Shown: positions 44,478-54,234 of the stretch, in pieces | How the letters are laid out: every line of letters begins with the position of its first letter | Position numbering within the stretch: the stretch's first letter is position 1 | NCBI RefSeq assembly: GCF_001469165.1 | Contig: NZ_JABX01000004.1 | Span: 62,001-126,000 of the forward strand | Reading direction: 5' to 3' | DNA length: 64,000 nt | Source of the DNA: Thiohalocapsa sp. ML1 | GTDB lineage: Bacteria; Pseudomonadota; Gammaproteobacteria; Chromatiales; Chromatiaceae | Notes under the pieces: model-generated | Told to the model about the DNA's origin: nothing | What the model saw: only the letters and a program-made list of their open reading frames with translations | Databases searched by the model: none | Translations under genes and position numbers: made by a program

Positions 44478-45809
44478 TCAAGCGCCGACGCAGAAGAGGC
44501 AGCCGGCGACGGGCTCGCCGCGCTCGCGGCGCAGGGCGAGGTCGCGTCGCTCCAGGAGCACGAGCCCGGCGGCGGCCAAGGCCGCCTCGACGTAGGCGGG
44601 CCGATGCGCGTACCGGCCATGCGGATGCAGGCGGAAGTCGCTCGCGTCGTCGATTTCCGTGCGCTCGACGCTGAAGGCGAAGCGCCCGGCCGGCCCCAGC
44701 GCAGCCCGCGCCGCCGCGAAGGCGTCATCCAGGCGGCCGAAATAGCACAGCGTATCGGCGCAAACGATGAGATCGAAGGCCGCCGGGTGCTCGCGGAGAT
44801 AGGCGACAAGCTCCGCTTCCGCCAGGACATCGTAGACGCCCCGCTCGCGCGCCTTGTCCAGCATGCCCGGTGACAGGTCCACGCCGGTCAGCGCGCGCGC
44901 CCGGGGGCGCAGCAGCGGGCCGCAGAGCCCGGTACCGCAGCCGATGTCGAGCACGTTCAAGTCGCCGGCTGGCACAGGGAACTGCGCGGCGACCAGCTCG
45001 CAGAGCCGCTCGGGCGTGCGGTAGTCGAGCTTGGCCAGCACCGCATCGAAGGAGGCCGCAAAGCCGTCGAAGGTCGCGCGGATCATGGCGTCGTCGGCGC
45101 GCGCCGGCACACCTTCGCCGGTGCAGGCGGCAAGCATGTGCCGCGGCACCGGGTGGTCGGGGTCCGCCTCCTGCCAGCGCCGATAGACGCGCGCGGCGTC
45201 CGCAATACGCCCCGCCAGCGAGTAGAGCCGGGCAAGTTGCACGAACGCGGGCTCATAGGCCGGCAGTGCCGCGCAGGACGCCTCGTAGGCCGAAGTTACC
45301 TCGTCGAGCTTGTTCTGGGCCTGCAGCGCGTCCACCAGGCCCGCGCAGGTGTCGGGATGATCACCTTCGTCGCCGAGCGCCGCCTCGAAGGCGGCCACCG
45401 CCTCGGCGACGCGCCCGGCCCGGCGCAGGCAGATGCCGAGGTTGCACCACACCGCGGGCTGGCCGCGATCGAGCTCCAGGCAGCGGCGATAGGCAAGCTC
45501 GGCATCGGCAACGGCGCCGCTCGCGAGCAGCACGTTGCCGTAGTTGTTGTAGAAGCCCGGAAACGCCGGCGCTAGCCCGATGGAGCGCTCGATGAGCGGC
45601 CGCGCCGCATCCCGCCGCCCCGTGACAAACAGCAGCACGCCGAGCCAGTGCAGCAGGTCCGGGTGCGCGGGCGCGACGGCAAGCCCATCGCGATAGCGCG
45701 CCTCGGCGGCGGCGAAGTCCCCGGCGCGATGCAGCGCCATGGCCTCGCGCAGCATCCCGTCCACCGCGACGCCGATGGTTTGGGCGGGGTCGGGGTGCCG
45801 GTCGGTCAT
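44478..45809 (-). CDS. TPR-containing class I methyltransferase, paralogue of the T6SS-embedded one
   Basis: A 443-residue protein. The first 210 residues are classical TPRs (ALHRAGDFAAAEARYRDGLAVAPAHPDLLHWLGVLLF and following units at 34-residue steps). A methyltransferase domain follows: NVLDIGCGTGLCGPLLRPRARALTGVDLSPGMLDKARERGVYDVL and LIVCADTLCYFGRLDDAFAAARAALGPAGRFAFSVERTE. The C-terminal half aligns closely by eye with the protein at 29651-30991. The substrate is unknown; such proteins may methylate protein side chains. The gene ends 20 bp from repeat copy E. Confidence 0.85.
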   Translation of the reverse strand: MTDRHPDPAQTIGVAVDGMLREAMALHRAGDFAAAEARYRDGLAVAPAHPDLLHWLGVLLFVTGRRDAARPLIERSIGLAPAFPGFYNNYGNVLLASGAVADAELAYRRCLELDRGQPAVWCNLGICLRRAGRVAEAVAAFEAALGDEGDHPDTCAGLVDALQAQNKLDEVTSAYEASCAALPAYEPAFVQLARLYSLAGRIADAARVYRRWQEADPDHPVPRHMLAACTGEGVPARADDAMIRATFDGFAASFDAVLAKLDYRTPERLCELVAAQFPVPAGDLNVLDIGCGTGLCGPLLRPRARALTGVDLSPGMLDKARERGVYDVLAEAELVAYLREHPAAFDLIVCADTLCYFGRLDDAFAAARAALGPAGRFAFSVERTEIDDASDFRLHPHGRYAHRPAYVEAALAAAGLVLLERRDLALRRERGEPVAGCLFCVGA

Positions 45810-45846
45810 GGGCTTGCGCTGGCGGTGTCGACGGGGGTTTTGATGA

Positions 45847-45923
45847 TGGTGCCCTCGACAGGATTTGAACCTGTGACCTGCCGCTTAGGAGGCGGCTGCT
45901 CTATCCTGCTGAGCTACGAGGGC
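45847..45923 (-). tRNA. tRNA-Arg, anticodon CCT
   Basis: A full cloverleaf on the minus strand: acceptor GCCCTCG pairs with CGAGGGC, D-arm GCTC/GAGC, anticodon stem GCCGC/GCGGC around loop CTCCTAA (anticodon CCT, reading AGG), T-arm ACAGG-TTCAAAT-CCTGT, and an encoded CCA end. Length 77 bases with CCA. Confidence 0.97.
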
Positions 45924-45995
45924 GTGGTCTGCGCTGCGCCGGGAGCGGCTGCGGCTGATCGGCTCGCACGGCTGTGGCGCCGCCGCTCAGCCTGG

Positions 45996-46211
45996 CTATT
46001 TCACGTTCACGAGCCGCCTGCCGATGACCTTCAGCAGACGCTTGAAGGTGCGTTGCTGTGCCGCCTGGTTCAATGTACGGGGCTCGCCGAGCAGCGTCAG
46101 ACGGGCCTGGAAATAGGCGATGTCCGCTTGGGACTTGGCTACCCGAAGGCGCCGGCGGCTGCGCTCCTCCGGGGTCTCGACGAAATCGTGGTTCAGCGAC
46201 ACGTGGTTCAT
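45996..46211 (-). CDS. Small basic protein, unknown (tentative)
   Basis: A possible 71-residue basic protein (NHVSLNHDFVETPEERSRRRLRVAKSQADIAYFQARL and LNQAAQQRTFKRLLKVIGRRLV). It has an amphipathic, Arg/Lys-rich helical look and a natural amino-acid mix that differs from shadow frames, so it may be real. No family is recognised and the ribosome site before the ATG is weak. It lies downstream of no obvious promoter, between tRNA-Arg and sucA. Confidence 0.4.
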   Translation of the reverse strand: MNHVSLNHDFVETPEERSRRRLRVAKSQADIAYFQARLTLLGEPRTLNQAAQQRTFKRLLKVIGRRLVNVK

Positions 46212-46631
46212 CGACACTGTGATGCGGCTCCCCAAAAAGGTGCGGGCTCCCAAAAGCCTCAGGTTCGCGGTCACCGGCCATGCACCCATGAGGCGGCACC
46301 GGCGGTAGCTCAGCTAACAATCGCAGGCGCATCAGGATACGCGAAACGGTCAATACATGACATTGCCGGCCGGGTGCCGGTGCGAAGCACGTTGTGCGCT
46401 ACACTCCCGACGCAAAACGCGTGCGCAAAACGGGTGGGCAAAACGGGCGAGCGTCCCGGCGGTTGCGTGGTGGCGGCGACATCGATCTGCCGCTGCGGCG
46501 ATGCGCCCCCGCCAGGGATGCAGCGGCAAGCCGGCGCCCGCATGGGGTCCAAGCCGGCCAGCCTAAACACCGCCGCCACCAGCACGACCATCACCATCAC
46601 CACCGCGAGCCGACACCGGACCCTACCTCTG
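46212..46631. other. Upstream region of sucA
   Basis: About 420 bp with no convincing gene, presumably carrying the sucAB promoter. The noticeable element is a set of three spaced direct repeats (separate entry). Confidence 0.5.
46412..46445 (+). promoter_or_regulatory. Three gcaaaacg direct repeats with 13-bp period upstream of sucA
   Basis: gcaaaacg begins at 46412, 46425 and 46438. The fixed 13-bp step and AT-rich cores in GC-rich DNA suggest a repeated protein-binding site, about 190 bp before the sucA start. The binding protein is unknown. Confidence 0.45.
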
Positions 46632-49520
46632 ATGAGCGCCCTGCTTGAGCTGTTCCGATCCTCGTCCGCCTTCTACGGCGGCAACGCCGCCTTCATCGAA
46701 GACCTGTACGAGCGCTACCTGAAGGACCCCGAGAGCATCGACCTCGCCTGGCGGCGGCGCTTCGACGCGATTCGCGCGGAGGCCGCCAACGAGATCCCGC
46801 ACGGGCCGGTGCGCGAGAACTTCGAGCGTCTCGCGAGCGAGAGCCGCACGCGCGCGCAGAACCGCTTCGTGGAGCGCCTAGAGCCCGCCGCGGCGGAACG
46901 CCAGGCGGCGGTGCTCCGGCTCATCAACACCTATCGCTACCGCGGCCACCAGACCGCCGACCTTGACCCGCTACAGTTGCGCCCCAAGCCCAGAATCGCG
47001 GACCTGGAGCCGAGCTATCACAATTTGGAAGACAGCGACCTGGAGCAGGTCTTCCACACCGGCTCCCTGTACGCCCCGGACCGCATGGTACTGAGGGACA
47101 TCCTGGACCTGCTGCGGCGCATCTACTGCGGCGCGGTGGGCTCGGAGTACATGCACATCACCAACACGGCCGAGAAGCGCTGGATTCAGAAGCGTCTGGA
47201 GGGCTACCAGGCACGCCCGGAGCTGGAGCCCGCGGACCGCCGCTGGCTGCTCACGCTGCTGACAGCGGCCGAGGGCCTGGAGAAGTACCTGCATACCAAG
47301 TACGTCGGCCAGAAGCGCTTCTCGCTGGAGGGGGCCGAGGCGCTGATCCCGATGCTGGACGAGCTGATCCAGCGCGCCGGACGCAAGGGCCAGAAAGAGA
47401 TCGTCATCGGCATGGCCCACCGCGGGCGGCTCAACATGCTGGTGAACATCCTCGGCAAGCCGCCGCAGGAGATCTTCGCCGAGTTCGAGGGGCAAGTGCA
47501 TCTCAATCCGCGCCAGCTCGCCGGCGACGTCAAGTACCACATGGGCTTTGCCTCCGACGTCGAGACGCCGGGCGGCATCGTGCATTTGGCGCTCGGCTTC
47601 AACCCGTCGCATCTGGAGATTATCAACCCGGTCGTGCAGGGCTCGGTGCGCGCCCGCCAGCGCCGTCGTGGCGATCGCACCGGCGAGCAGGTGCTGCCGG
47701 TGCTGATCCACGGCGACGCGGCCTTCGCCGGCCAGGGCGTGGTCGCCGAGACGCTGCAGCTCTCGCAGACCCGCAGCTACGGCACCGGCGGCACCGTGCA
47801 CATCGTCATCAACAACCAGATCGGCTTCACCACCAGCAACCCGCTCGACACGCGCAGCACGCTGTACTGCACCGACGTCGCCAAAATGGTGCAGGCGCCG
47901 GTCTTCCATGTGAACGGCGATGACCCGGAGGCGGTCATCTTCGTCACGCGCATGGCGCTCGACTATCGCAATCAATACCGCAAAGACGTGGTCATCGACC
48001 TCGTCTGCTACCGCCGCCTGGGCCACAACGAGGCCGACGAGCCCGCCGTGACCCAGCCCATGATGTACAAGAAGATCCGCGAGCGGGCCACGGCGCGGGC
48101 GATCTACGCGGACCGGCTCATCGACGACGGCGTGCTGAGCCGCGATGAGGCAGTGCGCATGATCGTCGAGTACCGCGAGGCCATCGAGCACGGCGTCGTC
48201 GTCGCCCGCCCGGTGCTGTGCGGCCTCGACCACAGCTACCGCGCGGACTGGCATAGCTGCCACGGCACCGACTGGCGCAACGCCGCCGCCACCGGCCTGC
48301 CGCGGGAACGGCTCGCGGCGCTGGCCGAGCGCATGCTGCGGGTGCCGGAAGACTTCGAGCTGCACCCGCGGGTGGACAAGATCTGGGCCGAGCGGCGCAA
48401 GATGGCCCAGGGCGACCAGCTCGCAAACTGGGGCTTTGCCGAGAACCTGGCCTACGCGACGCTCCTCGACGCCGGCTTCCCGGTGCGGCTATCCGGACAG
48501 GACGCGGGCCGCGGCACCTTCTTCCATCGCCATGCGAAGATCCTGGACCAGATCACCGGCCGCGAGTACACGCCGCTCCAGCACCTGCGCGAGCCGGGCG
48601 AGACGCCGCAGGGGGCGTTCGTCGCCATCGACTCCATCCTCTCGGAAGAAGCGGTGCTCGGCTACGAGTACGGCTTTGCGACGGCGGCGCCCAACGCGCT
48701 GACCCTCTGGGAGGCGCAGTTCGGCGACTTCGCCAATGGCGCCCAGGTGGTGGTAGACCAGTTCATCTCCTCCGCCGGCAGCAAGTGGGGCCTGGACTGC
48801 GGCCTCGTGATGCTGCTGCCGCACGGGCTGGAGGGCCAGGGGGCGGAGCACTCCTCGGCGCGGCTGGAGCGCTTTCTGCAGCTCTGCGCCGAGCACAACC
48901 TCCAGGTCGCCGTGCCCACCACCCCGGCGCAGATGTTCCATCTCTTGCGCCGGCAGATGCTGCGGGACTTCCGCCGCCCGCTCGTGGTCATGACGCCGAA
49001 GAGCCTGCTGCGGCATCGCCTGGCGGTGTCGTCGCTGGAGGAGCTCGCCGAGGGCGCCTTCCAGGTGCTAATCCCGGAGACGGACCCGCTGGACCCGGCC
49101 GGCATCGAGCGCGTGGTGTTCTGCTCCGGCAAGGTCTACTACGACCTGCTGGAGGCCCGCCACGCCCGCGGGCTAACCAACGTCGCCATCATCCGCATCG
49201 AGCAGCTCTATCCGTTCCCAAAGGAAGAATTCGCCGATGCCCTGGCGCGCTATCCGGACACCACCGAGGTCATCTGGTGCCAGGAGGAGCCGCAGAACCA
49301 GGGCGCCTGGGACCAGCTCAAGCATCGCTTCCACCACCTCATCGAACAAGGCAAGCAGCCCTATTATGTCGGCCGTGCGGCGTCGGCGGCGCCGGCGGTT
49401 GGGCATCGTTCGGTGCACGTGGCGCAGCAGGAGCAGCTCGTCGACGAGGCGCTCACCGGGCGCATCAACCCGAAGATGAACCGGCGCATCCCACCGCAGC
49501 CCGTGGACGAGCAGCCGTAG
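46632..49520 (+). CDS. sucA: 2-oxoglutarate dehydrogenase E1 component
   Basis: The thiamine-diphosphate enzyme that decarboxylates 2-oxoglutarate in the citric acid cycle. The 962-residue protein begins with the E1o N-terminal helix ([34 protein letters not shown]), then [44 protein letters not shown], the ThDP motif [44 protein letters not shown] and the C-terminal EEPQNQGAW. The ATG at 46632 fits the conserved N-terminus. It forms an operon with sucB 85 bp downstream. An intact E1 suggests a complete oxidative cycle. Confidence 0.97.
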   Translation: MSALLELFRSSSAFYGGNAAFIEDLYERYLKDPESIDLAWRRRFDAIRAEAANEIPHGPVRENFERLASESRTRAQNRFVERLEPAAAERQAAVLRLINTYRYRGHQTADLDPLQLRPKPRIADLEPSYHNLEDSDLEQVFHTGSLYAPDRMVLRDILDLLRRIYCGAVGSEYMHITNTAEKRWIQKRLEGYQARPELEPADRRWLLTLLTAAEGLEKYLHTKYVGQKRFSLEGAEALIPMLDELIQRAGRKGQKEIVIGMAHRGRLNMLVNILGKPPQEIFAEFEGQVHLNPRQLAGDVKYHMGFASDVETPGGIVHLALGFNPSHLEIINPVVQGSVRARQRRRGDRTGEQVLPVLIHGDAAFAGQGVVAETLQLSQTRSYGTGGTVHIVINNQIGFTTSNPLDTRSTLYCTDVAKMVQAPVFHVNGDDPEAVIFVTRMALDYRNQYRKDVVIDLVCYRRLGHNEADEPAVTQPMMYKKIRERATARAIYADRLIDDGVLSRDEAVRMIVEYREAIEHGVVVARPVLCGLDHSYRADWHSCHGTDWRNAAATGLPRERLAALAERMLRVPEDFELHPRVDKIWAERRKMAQGDQLANWGFAENLAYATLLDAGFPVRLSGQDAGRGTFFHRHAKILDQITGREYTPLQHLREPGETPQGAFVAIDSILSEEAVLGYEYGFATAAPNALTLWEAQFGDFANGAQVVVDQFISSAGSKWGLDCGLVMLLPHGLEGQGAEHSSARLERFLQLCAEHNLQVAVPTTPAQMFHLLRRQMLRDFRRPLVVMTPKSLLRHRLAVSSLEELAEGAFQVLIPETDPLDPAGIERVVFCSGKVYYDLLEARHARGLTNVAIIRIEQLYPFPKEEFADALARYPDTTEVIWCQEEPQNQGAWDQLKHRFHHLIEQGKQPYYVGRAASAAPAVGHRSVHVAQQEQLVDEALTGRINPKMNRRIPPQPVDEQP

Positions 49521-49605
49521 CGCGTCGCGGCCAAACCGTCGCCGCAGCGTACCCGCAGCAAACCACCGAACCCACCCCAATCCGCAGCCAGGAACCAAAG
49601 CCGAC

Positions 49606-50892
49606 ATGAACAGCGAAGTCCGCGTCCCAGCCCTGCCCGAGTCCGTCGCCGACGCGACCGTGCTCACCTGGTACAAGCAGCCCGGGGACGCGGTCACCAA
49701 GGACGAGAACCTGGTGGACCTAGAGACCGACAAGGTCGTGCTGGAGGTGCCCGCCCCCGTCTCCGGTGTGCTCAAGGAGCACAAAGCGAGCGAGGGCGAG
49801 GTCGTGGAGGCGGACTCCGTGCTCGCCGTCATCGAGGCCGGCGCCGGTGCCGCGGCAACGCCGCCGTCACAGCCGGCGGCCAAGTCCCCGGCAGGCTCGG
49901 CCCCGCGCGCACCGTCGCCGTCGAGCCCGGCGCCGAGCGCGGCGGAGGCACCGCCGGCGCTCGCGCCGGCCGCGCGGCGGCTGATCAAGGAGCTAGGGCT
50001 GCCGGCCGAGCAGATCCCCGGCAGCGGTCGCGACGGGCGCGTGCACAAGGGCGATGTCGTCGCCTGGCTGGACCGCCAGGAGGCCGAAGCACCGGACCGC
50101 GACGCCGATGCGCGCTCCCCGGAACCGGAGACGGAGCCCGAGCCCGACCTGGTGCCGGACATCTCCCCGCCCGGCCTCACCGGCGACGCCGGCCGCCCCG
50201 AGCAGCGCGTGCCGATGACGCGGCTGCGCGCGCGCATCGCCGAGCGCCTGGTCGAGGCACAGCGCACCTCCGCCATGCTCACCACCTTCAACGAGGTGGA
50301 CATGAGCGCCGTGATGACGCTCCGCGGGCAGTACAAGGACCGCTTCGAGCAGACCCACGGCGTGCGTTTAGGGCTCATGTCCTTCTTCGTCAAGGCCAGC
50401 GTCGAGGCCCTGCAGCGCTTTCCAGTGGTGAACGCCTCCGTGGACGAAGGTGAAATCATCTACCACGGCTATTACGACATCGGCATCGCGGTCAGCTCCC
50501 CGCGCGGGCTCGTCGTGCCCATCCTGCGCAATTGCGACCAGCTCTCCATGGCCGACATCGAGCGCGGCATCATGGACTTCGGCAGCAAGGCCAATGACGG
50601 GACACTGAGCTTCGAGGACCTCACCGGCGGCACCTTCTCCATTACTAACGGCGGCGTCTTCGGCTCGCTGCTCTCCACGCCCATTCTGAACCCGCCCCAG
50701 AGCGCCATTCTCGGCATGCACAAGACCCAGGAGCGGCCCATCGCCGTAGACGGCCAAGTGCTCATCCGCCCGATGATGTACCTGGCCTTGAGCTACGACC
50801 ACCGCATCATCGACGGCCGCGAGGCCGTGCAGTTCCTCGTCACCGTAAAGGAGACGCTGGAGGACCCGGCGCGGTTGTTGTTGCGCATTTGA
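49606..50892 (+). CDS. sucB: Dihydrolipoyllysine succinyltransferase, E2 of 2-oxoglutarate dehydrogenase
   Basis: The core E2 subunit, 428 residues. The lipoyl domain has ETDKVVLEV with the lipoylated Lys. A Pro/Ala linker leads to the peripheral-subunit-binding domain ([36 protein letters not shown]). The catalytic domain shows [42 protein letters not shown] and the active-site [16 protein letters not shown]. The E3 gene (lpd) does not follow; a composite repeat and a GNAT gene do. Confidence 0.97.
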   Translation: MNSEVRVPALPESVADATVLTWYKQPGDAVTKDENLVDLETDKVVLEVPAPVSGVLKEHKASEGEVVEADSVLAVIEAGAGAAATPPSQPAAKSPAGSAPRAPSPSSPAPSAAEAPPALAPAARRLIKELGLPAEQIPGSGRDGRVHKGDVVAWLDRQEAEAPDRDADARSPEPETEPEPDLVPDISPPGLTGDAGRPEQRVPMTRLRARIAERLVEAQRTSAMLTTFNEVDMSAVMTLRGQYKDRFEQTHGVRLGLMSFFVKASVEALQRFPVVNASVDEGEIIYHGYYDIGIAVSSPRGLVVPILRNCDQLSMADIERGIMDFGSKANDGTLSFEDLTGGTFSITNGGVFGSLLSTPILNPPQSAILGMHKTQERPIAVDGQVLIRPMMYLALSYDHRIIDGREAVQFLVTVKETLEDPARLLLRI

Positions 50893-50967
50893 CGCCGGTG
50901 CCGCGCTGACGGATCCCGACGAAGCTCACCAAAGCTTTGCTGCTGCCGCGCGTGCAGCACCTGTTTG

Positions 50968-51113
50968 AGGGCCGAGGGCCGAGGGCCGAGGGAGCCCTCC
51001 TCGGCCCTTGGCCCTTGGCCCTTTGGCTCACTGCCACTCATTCGATTTCGATAGCGATTTCGATTTCGATAGCGATTTCGATAGCGATGCGGACGACTGG
51101 CCGGTCTGAGGTT
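50968..51113. repeat. Composite repeat copy F (modules 2, 3 and partial 4)
   Basis: Module 2 (50968-51025, gggccgagg units then cccttggcc units), module 3 (51042-51087, gatttcgatagc hexamers) and the beginning of module 4 (ggtctgagg, 51103-51111). It ends at the stop codon of the GNAT gene and fills the gap after sucB. Confidence 0.85.
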
Positions 51114-51582
51114 AGCGCGTCTGAAACGGTGCCCGCGCAATCCGAACCCATGGGCAGGCCTGATAGAACGCCAGTTGCTCGTCCCCGGCCGCGGAGACCC
51201 AGGGCACGATGCCGAGCCCAATGGCAAAGTCCGTGGCGGCCACAATCAACGCCCGGCCCAGCCCGTGGCGGCGCCACTGGGGGTCGATGAAGACGCTGAT
51301 ATGGGCGTTGCGCGGTCGCTCGGCGGGCGGCTTGTACCAGCGCGCGACGCTCCAGCCGAGGATCTCCGCATCGCGCCGGGCGAGAAAGCAGCGGGCGAGC
51401 TCGGGGCGCCCGCGCAGCAAGGACAGCATGTGGGAATCGGGATCGCCGCTGGTCAACTTGAAGAGGCGCAAACGCTCCGGGGCGCGCAGGGACCTGAGCG
51501 CAACGCTGTCGATGACGACATTGTCCGGCAACCCCGATGAACCACTCACGACCCAGTCTCCAACGCGAAAAGGGCTGTGCAC
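51112..51582 (-). CDS. GNAT family N-acetyltransferase
   Basis: A 156-residue acetyltransferase that would transfer an acetyl group from acetyl-CoA to an amine. The acetyl-CoA loop reads QWRRHGLGRALIVAATDFA, preceded by the beta strand HISVFIDP, and the C-terminus has DEQLAFYQACPWVRI as in other GNATs. The substrate is unknown. The start is GTG, at 51582 or 51549; neither has a strong ribosome site. The gene is isolated between sucB and the YgfX-like gene. Confidence 0.8.
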   Translation of the reverse strand: MHSPFRVGDWVVSGSSGLPDNVVIDSVALRSLRAPERLRLFKLTSGDPDSHMLSLLRGRPELARCFLARRDAEILGWSVARWYKPPAERPRNAHISVFIDPQWRRHGLGRALIVAATDFAIGLGIVPWVSAAGDEQLAFYQACPWVRIARAPFQTR

Positions 51583-51702
51583 CTGCCGCGGCCCGATACA
51601 CGGCAGGCGACCGCGTGCTGCAAATCCGAGGCGGCGGGCTCAGCACGCTCAGGCCGCGGCCGTCCGGCCTTGTTCCTTCTCCGCGTGCGCTGCCGGAGAC
51701 GC

Positions 51703-52173
51703 TCAAGGCGCCGCAACCGCGTCGGCCCGCGTTCCCGCGAGCCCCAGCCGCAACAGCATCCGCAGCCGACGCAGTTGGTCCGGCGGCACGGCATCGGCGC
51801 TGAGCAGCAGGCACGGCTGCCACAGCCAAGTCACACGCAGTTGCAGGATGACCAGCCCGACGCCGACGAAGCTGGAGGGCGCGAGCCGCACATCCCGTGT
51901 GCGCCCGTCCGCGAAGGTCGCCTGCCAGCCCTGCCCACTCCAGGCCACGGCCACGACGGACCACGGCGCCTGGCGTAATACCTGCGCCCAGAGGACATAT
52001 GCGAGGCTCATCAGGATCAGCGCGCCGAGCGCCAGCCGTTCACCGACACCCACGGCCGGCATGGGCACCAGCACCGCGAGTGCAGCAGTATGCGTGACGA
52101 GGATGACAACGAGAAGCCGCCAGGAGGGTCCGGGCGCGACCCGCAGCGGCGGCAGGCTGCGGTGGTCGCTCAT
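51703..52173 (-). CDS. YgfX-like membrane protein
   Basis: A 156-residue protein with two close hydrophobic segments near the N-terminus (WRLLVVILVTHTAALAVLVPMP and ALGALILMSLAYVLWAQVL) and a soluble beta-rich tail (GWQATFADGRTRDVRLAPSSFVGVGLVILQLR... WQPCLLLSADAVPPDQLRRLRMLLRL). This is the pattern of YgfX (CptA), a small inner-membrane protein that in enterobacteria is paired with SdhE/YgfY. No sdhE gene is adjacent here. It lies 80 bp upstream in transcription terms from nothing else on its strand; soxB is the next gene. Confidence 0.65.
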   Translation of the reverse strand: MSDHRSLPPLRVAPGPSWRLLVVILVTHTAALAVLVPMPAVGVGERLALGALILMSLAYVLWAQVLRQAPWSVVAVAWSGQGWQATFADGRTRDVRLAPSSFVGVGLVILQLRVTWLWQPCLLLSADAVPPDQLRRLRMLLRLGLAGTRADAVAAP

Positions 52174-52255
52174 CCCCGGGATGCGGCGCTGGGCAGCGTC
52201 GGCAGGGTCTCGACCGCCGCGGGCGCCGGCGGCGCGGGAGGCGGTCGAGACAAGG

Positions 52256-54043
52256 TCAGCTCAGGATCTCGCCGGCGTACTCGGCGATACCCGGATTGCC
52301 CTTGACGTTCTTCAGCTTCGGCGTGTTCAGCTTACCGATTTTGACCGTCTTCAAGTCCCGAAGATAGGTCGCGACGGTCTCCCAGATGGGCTCACCCGGT
52401 GATTGACTGCCGACGGTGGCCCAGCCGGCGACGACATAGGTCTTGTCGGCCTCGATCTTGGTGCCGTCGTCGAGCTGCATGTCCGTGATGCGCTCGTTCA
52501 TGCCGGCGCTCGGATCGCACACGTAGTCCAGCCCGCCGACGCGCACCATGTCGCCGCCCTGCTGCACGTAGGGGTCTTCGTTGAACAGGTTGTCGCAGAC
52601 GTCCTCCAGGATCGCCTTGATCTCGGCGCCTGTCATTTCGCGCCGGTAGGTCTCCGGGTAGGTGATGCAGGTCTGGTCCATGACGTTGTCCATGGTGATC
52701 TTCTGCCCCGGCAGCACCGAGGTGCCCCAGCGGAAGCCGGGCGAGAGGCTGATCTGCGCGTCGTTCACCTTGCGCAGCGCATCGCAGATGACTTGGTCGA
52801 AGGTGCCGTTGAAGTTGCCGCGGCGGTAGAGGACGTCCTCGGCGATGGCGAGCTCCTCGGTGAGCTTGTCGAGATACGGCGCACGCGCCTCCGCGATGTA
52901 CTTGACCATGTCCGGGTCGGCCGGCAGCAGATTCGAGAACACCGGCAACAGTCGGTAGCGAAACTCACGGAGCTTGCCGTCCTTCACGTCCAGATCCATG
53001 ACGCCCAGGAACTTGCCGTTGGAGCCGGCGTTGGTGACCAGCGTCTTGCCGGACGCGTTCTCGACGATGGTCGGCGCCGGCATGCCGTCGTGGGTGTGGC
53101 CGCCGAAGATGACGTCGATGCCGGTGACGCGCGAGGCCATCTTCAGGTCCACGTCCATGCCGTTGTGGGAGAGGACGACGACGAGGTCGGGCTCCTCCTC
53201 GGCCCGCACCTTGTCCACGAATTCCTGCATGCGCCCGTCCTCGATGCCGAAGGTCCAGTCCGGGATGAAGCGCTGCGGATTGGCGATCGGCGTGTACGGG
53301 AAGGCCTGACCGATGACGGCTACGCGGGCACCGCCGACATCCTTGACCACGTAGGGCTGGAAGGCCAGTCCGGCATCTTCGTCGAAGCCGCCGAAGTCGG
53401 CAAAGCGATAATCGAACAGCGCCTCTTCGCGCACCTTGACGTTCTGCGCGACGAAGTCGCCCTTGAAGGCGCCAACGTTCTTGATCACCTCCTCATCGAG
53501 GTAGGTGAACTCCCAGTGGCCGGTCATCACATCGACGCCGAGCAGGTTGCAGGCCCCCACCATGTCCATGCCGCGGGTCCAGTAGGCGGTACCCGAGCCC
53601 TGCCAGGTGTCGCCGCCGTCGAGCAGCAGGCTGTTACCGTCGCCGCGCTCGGCACGGATGCGGTCCACCAGCGTCTTCAGGTGCGAAAATCCGCCGACCG
53701 TGCCGTACTGCTCGGCAGCATCCGCGAAATTCAGGTATGTGAACGCGTGCGCCTCGATGCCGCCGGGCTCGACGCCGAAATGCTTGAGCAGCGCGTCGCC
53801 CACCAGGTGCGGGGCCTTGCCGAAGGCCGGGCCAATGCCGACGTTGACGTTCGGCTCGCGGAAATAGATGGGATTGAGCTGCGCGTGGCAGTCGGTCATG
53901 TGCAACAGCGTGACGTTGCCGAACTTCGGAACCTCGTAGAGATCGCTCGGCTGCTTCGCCTGCGCGAACACAGATCGCGGCAGCATGCCCGCCGCACCGG
54001 CGAGACCCATGAGGCGCACGAATTCGCGTCGTGAAATGGACAT
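52256..54043 (-). CDS. soxB: SoxB, thiosulfohydrolase of the Sox system
   Basis: SoxB is the periplasmic dimanganese enzyme that hydrolyses the sulfonate from SoxY-bound cysteine S-thiosulfonate. The 595-residue protein has a Tat signal (SRREFVRLMGLAGAAG), the metal site DCHAQLNP, DGGDTWQGSGTAYWTRG, GHWEFTYL and FGGHTHDGMP, and a 5'-nucleotidase-type C-terminal domain. Start 54043 follows GAGGAGAT. The gene is divergent from the sensor kinase and soxX units, the arrangement known from Allochromatium except for the inserted regulators. Confidence 0.96.
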   Translation of the reverse strand: MSISRREFVRLMGLAGAAGMLPRSVFAQAKQPSDLYEVPKFGNVTLLHMTDCHAQLNPIYFREPNVNVGIGPAFGKAPHLVGDALLKHFGVEPGGIEAHAFTYLNFADAAEQYGTVGGFSHLKTLVDRIRAERGDGNSLLLDGGDTWQGSGTAYWTRGMDMVGACNLLGVDVMTGHWEFTYLDEEVIKNVGAFKGDFVAQNVKVREEALFDYRFADFGGFDEDAGLAFQPYVVKDVGGARVAVIGQAFPYTPIANPQRFIPDWTFGIEDGRMQEFVDKVRAEEEPDLVVVLSHNGMDVDLKMASRVTGIDVIFGGHTHDGMPAPTIVENASGKTLVTNAGSNGKFLGVMDLDVKDGKLREFRYRLLPVFSNLLPADPDMVKYIAEARAPYLDKLTEELAIAEDVLYRRGNFNGTFDQVICDALRKVNDAQISLSPGFRWGTSVLPGQKITMDNVMDQTCITYPETYRREMTGAEIKAILEDVCDNLFNEDPYVQQGGDMVRVGGLDYVCDPSAGMNERITDMQLDDGTKIEADKTYVVAGWATVGSQSPGEPIWETVATYLRDLKTVKIGKLNTPKLKNVKGNPGIAEYAGEILS

Positions 54044-54234
54044 TCGGTTATGATCTCCTCTGGTTTTTACTGATGCCGGCTGGGGCCGACCCGGACTCCA
54101 GGCACGCCGTAGCGAGGTCTCAGGCAGCTTTCGCCCCGCGAATCCGGACTCGGCTCGGACGGCGCGATAGTATGCACGGCGGAGCGTCGGCTTTGCCAAC
54201 AACCCACCGAGCAACCCGCCGGCCCTGATGCGGC

